From Prevotella sp. 10(H) (GTDB lineage: Bacteria > Bacteroidota > Bacteroidia > Bacteroidales > Dysgonomonadaceae), in NCBI RefSeq assembly GCF_000711235.1, contig NZ_JOMI01000002.1, forward strand, positions 186,001-250,000: DNA of 64,000 bases, written 5' to 3'. Positions 62,951-64,000 of the stretch are shown piece after piece. Each line of letters begins with the position of its first letter. Position 1 is the first letter of the stretch. Under the pieces are notes generated by a model that saw only the letters and a list, made by a program, of their open reading frames with translations, was not told the DNA's origin and searched no databases. The translations under genes were made by a program, and so were the position numbers.

Positions 62951-64000
62951 TTATTCTACGGCGTCAAAGTCTACAACAGTCTTCCTTGTAGCAGCAATCC
63001 TGTCGAAATCTTCTTTTGTACCTACAACAAGTTTTTCAAACTCGCGCTGGCCTGTACCTGCAGGAAGCAAGTGTCCGCAGATTACATTTTCTTTCAGACC
63101 TTCCAGTCTGTCTACCTTCGCATTGATAGCGGCATCGTTCAGTACTTTTGTTGTTTCCTGGAACGAAGCGGCAGACATGAAGCTTTGTGTCTGAAGGGCT
63201 GCACGTGTAATACCTTGAAGTATCTGGTTAGCTGTAGCCGGAATAGCATCTCGCACTTCTACCGGACGAAGGTCTCTACGTTTCAGCATAGAGTTTTCAT
63301 CTCTCAGTTTACGTGCCGTTACAATCTGGCCCGGCTCGAATGTAGCAGAATCTCCGCCGTCGACAACGACTTTTTTACCCCAGATTCTGTCATTCTCTTC
63401 CATCACATCGTATTTGTCGATAACCTGTTGCTCGAGGAAGCGTGTATCTCCCGGATCGATCACTTCTACCTTGCGCATCATCTGACGCACAATTACTTCG
63501 AAGTGTTTATCATTGATTTTTACACCCTGCAGGCGATATACATCCTGTACTTCGTTTACAATATATTCCTGAACGGCAGTCGGCCCCATGATAGCCAGAA
63601 TATCCGAAGGAGTTGTTGCTCCGTCCGATAATGGCATACCTGCTCTTACGAAGTCATTTTCCTGTACAAGGATTTGCTTCGATAGCGGAACAAGGTATTT
63701 TTTCACTTCACCGAGTTTCGATGTTACGATAACTTCCCTGTTACCACGCTTGATCTTACCGAATGAGATTTCTCCATCGATTTCAGATACAACAGCAGGG
63801 TTTGAAGGGTTACGCGCTTCGAACAATTCGGTCACACGCGGAAGACCTCCGGTGATATCGCCAGCCTTACCTACAGCGCGCGGAATCTTAACAAGGACAT
63901 CTCCCGCCTTAATGGTGTCGTTATCGTCTTTCACGATGTGGGCACCCAGAGGTAAGCTGTATGTCTTGATTGTATTGCTCTTCTCATCGGCGATATGTGC
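62951..64000 (-). CDS. rpoC: RNA polymerase beta' subunit, C-terminal part
   Basis: The last 349 residues of RpoC; the 5' part lies beyond the right edge (the frame is open from base 64000, reading [20 protein letters not shown]). Typical segments are [38 protein letters not shown]-like [60 protein letters not shown] and [15 protein letters not shown]. It closes the rpoBC transcript at the 62888-62924 terminator. Confidence 0.97.
   Translation of the reverse strand, partial: AHIADEKSNTIKTYSLPLGAHIVKDDNDTIKAGDVLVKIPRAVGKAGDITGGLPRVTELFEARNPSNPAVVSEIDGEISFGKIKRGNREVIVTSKLGEVKKYLVPLSKQILVQENDFVRAGMPLSDGATTPSDILAIMGPTAVQEYIVNEVQDVYRLQGVKINDKHFEVIVRQMMRKVEVIDPGDTRFLEQQVIDKYDVMEENDRIWGKKVVVDGGDSATFEPGQIVTARKLRDENSMLKRRDLRPVEVRDAIPATANQILQGITRAALQTQSFMSAASFQETTKVLNDAAINAKVDRLEGLKENVICGHLLPAGTGQREFEKLVVGTKEDFDRIAATRKTVVDFDAVE

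Noticed and set aside
1-64000. tRNA, rRNA, CRISPR, prophage or transposase genes
   Set aside because: No cloverleaf-like T-arm sequences, regular spaced repeats, or recombinase/transposase motifs were found on either strand by eye.

Overview
The window reads as a chromosomal segment of a Bacteroidales bacterium, probably close to Dysgonomonas or Parabacteroides. The signs are a SusC/SusD pair, TonB-linked outer-membrane proteins, a Bacteroidetes-type S8 protease, DUF3836 secreted proteins, weak Shine-Dalgarno sites, and TAnnTTTG (-7) promoter elements upstream of many genes. The genus is inference. There are no tRNA or rRNA genes, no CRISPR array and no recognisable insertion sequence.

Positions 1-9298 hold the distal part of the S10-spc-alpha ribosomal operon, all on the + strand: L24 (partial), L5, S14, S8, L6, L18, S5, L30, L15, SecY, Map, IF-1, L36, S13, S11, S4, RpoA and L17, closed by a strong terminator. 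Two spacers break the tight packing: a palindrome between rpsN and rpsH, and a possible structured leader before rpsD.

Positions 9300-26500 carry PBP1C with a GNAT acetyltransferase, a YbhN-type membrane protein, three tandem secreted esterases, a NarL-type regulator and a ComEA-like protein. Next comes a divergent pair: a modular secreted protein of unknown family facing an unclassified HTH regulator. TrxB, a LolA-like carrier, a three-repeat His/Gly-rich small protein and FtsK follow.

Positions 26740-43716 hold a large outer-membrane beta-barrel protein and then a carbohydrate locus arranged around an AraC regulator. One arm has two Gfo/Idh/MocA oxidoreductases and a PmoA-like (DUF6807) protein. 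The other has UxuA, a GH99/WbsX-like glycosidase candidate, SusD, SusC and an SDR. UxuA plus the SDR point to use of a hexuronate-containing glycan.

Positions 44283-46074 hold three tandem DUF3836 secreted paralogues. Two sit behind near-consensus sigma-54 (-24/-12) elements. The third has a -33/-7 promoter with a dyad over the likely start point. This is the most unusual regulatory feature found here.

Positions 46305-64000 carry housekeeping and accessory genes: a nitrilase-family amidohydrolase, an S8 protease, XseA and XseB separated by a WG-repeat tail-anchored protein, IspD, two small proteins, an M20 deacylase, Kup, a heterodimeric ABC exporter with one degenerate ATP site, a GldA-like orphan ATPase overlapping pdxB, a GNAT fusion protein, and the 3' end of rpoC entering from the right edge on the - strand.
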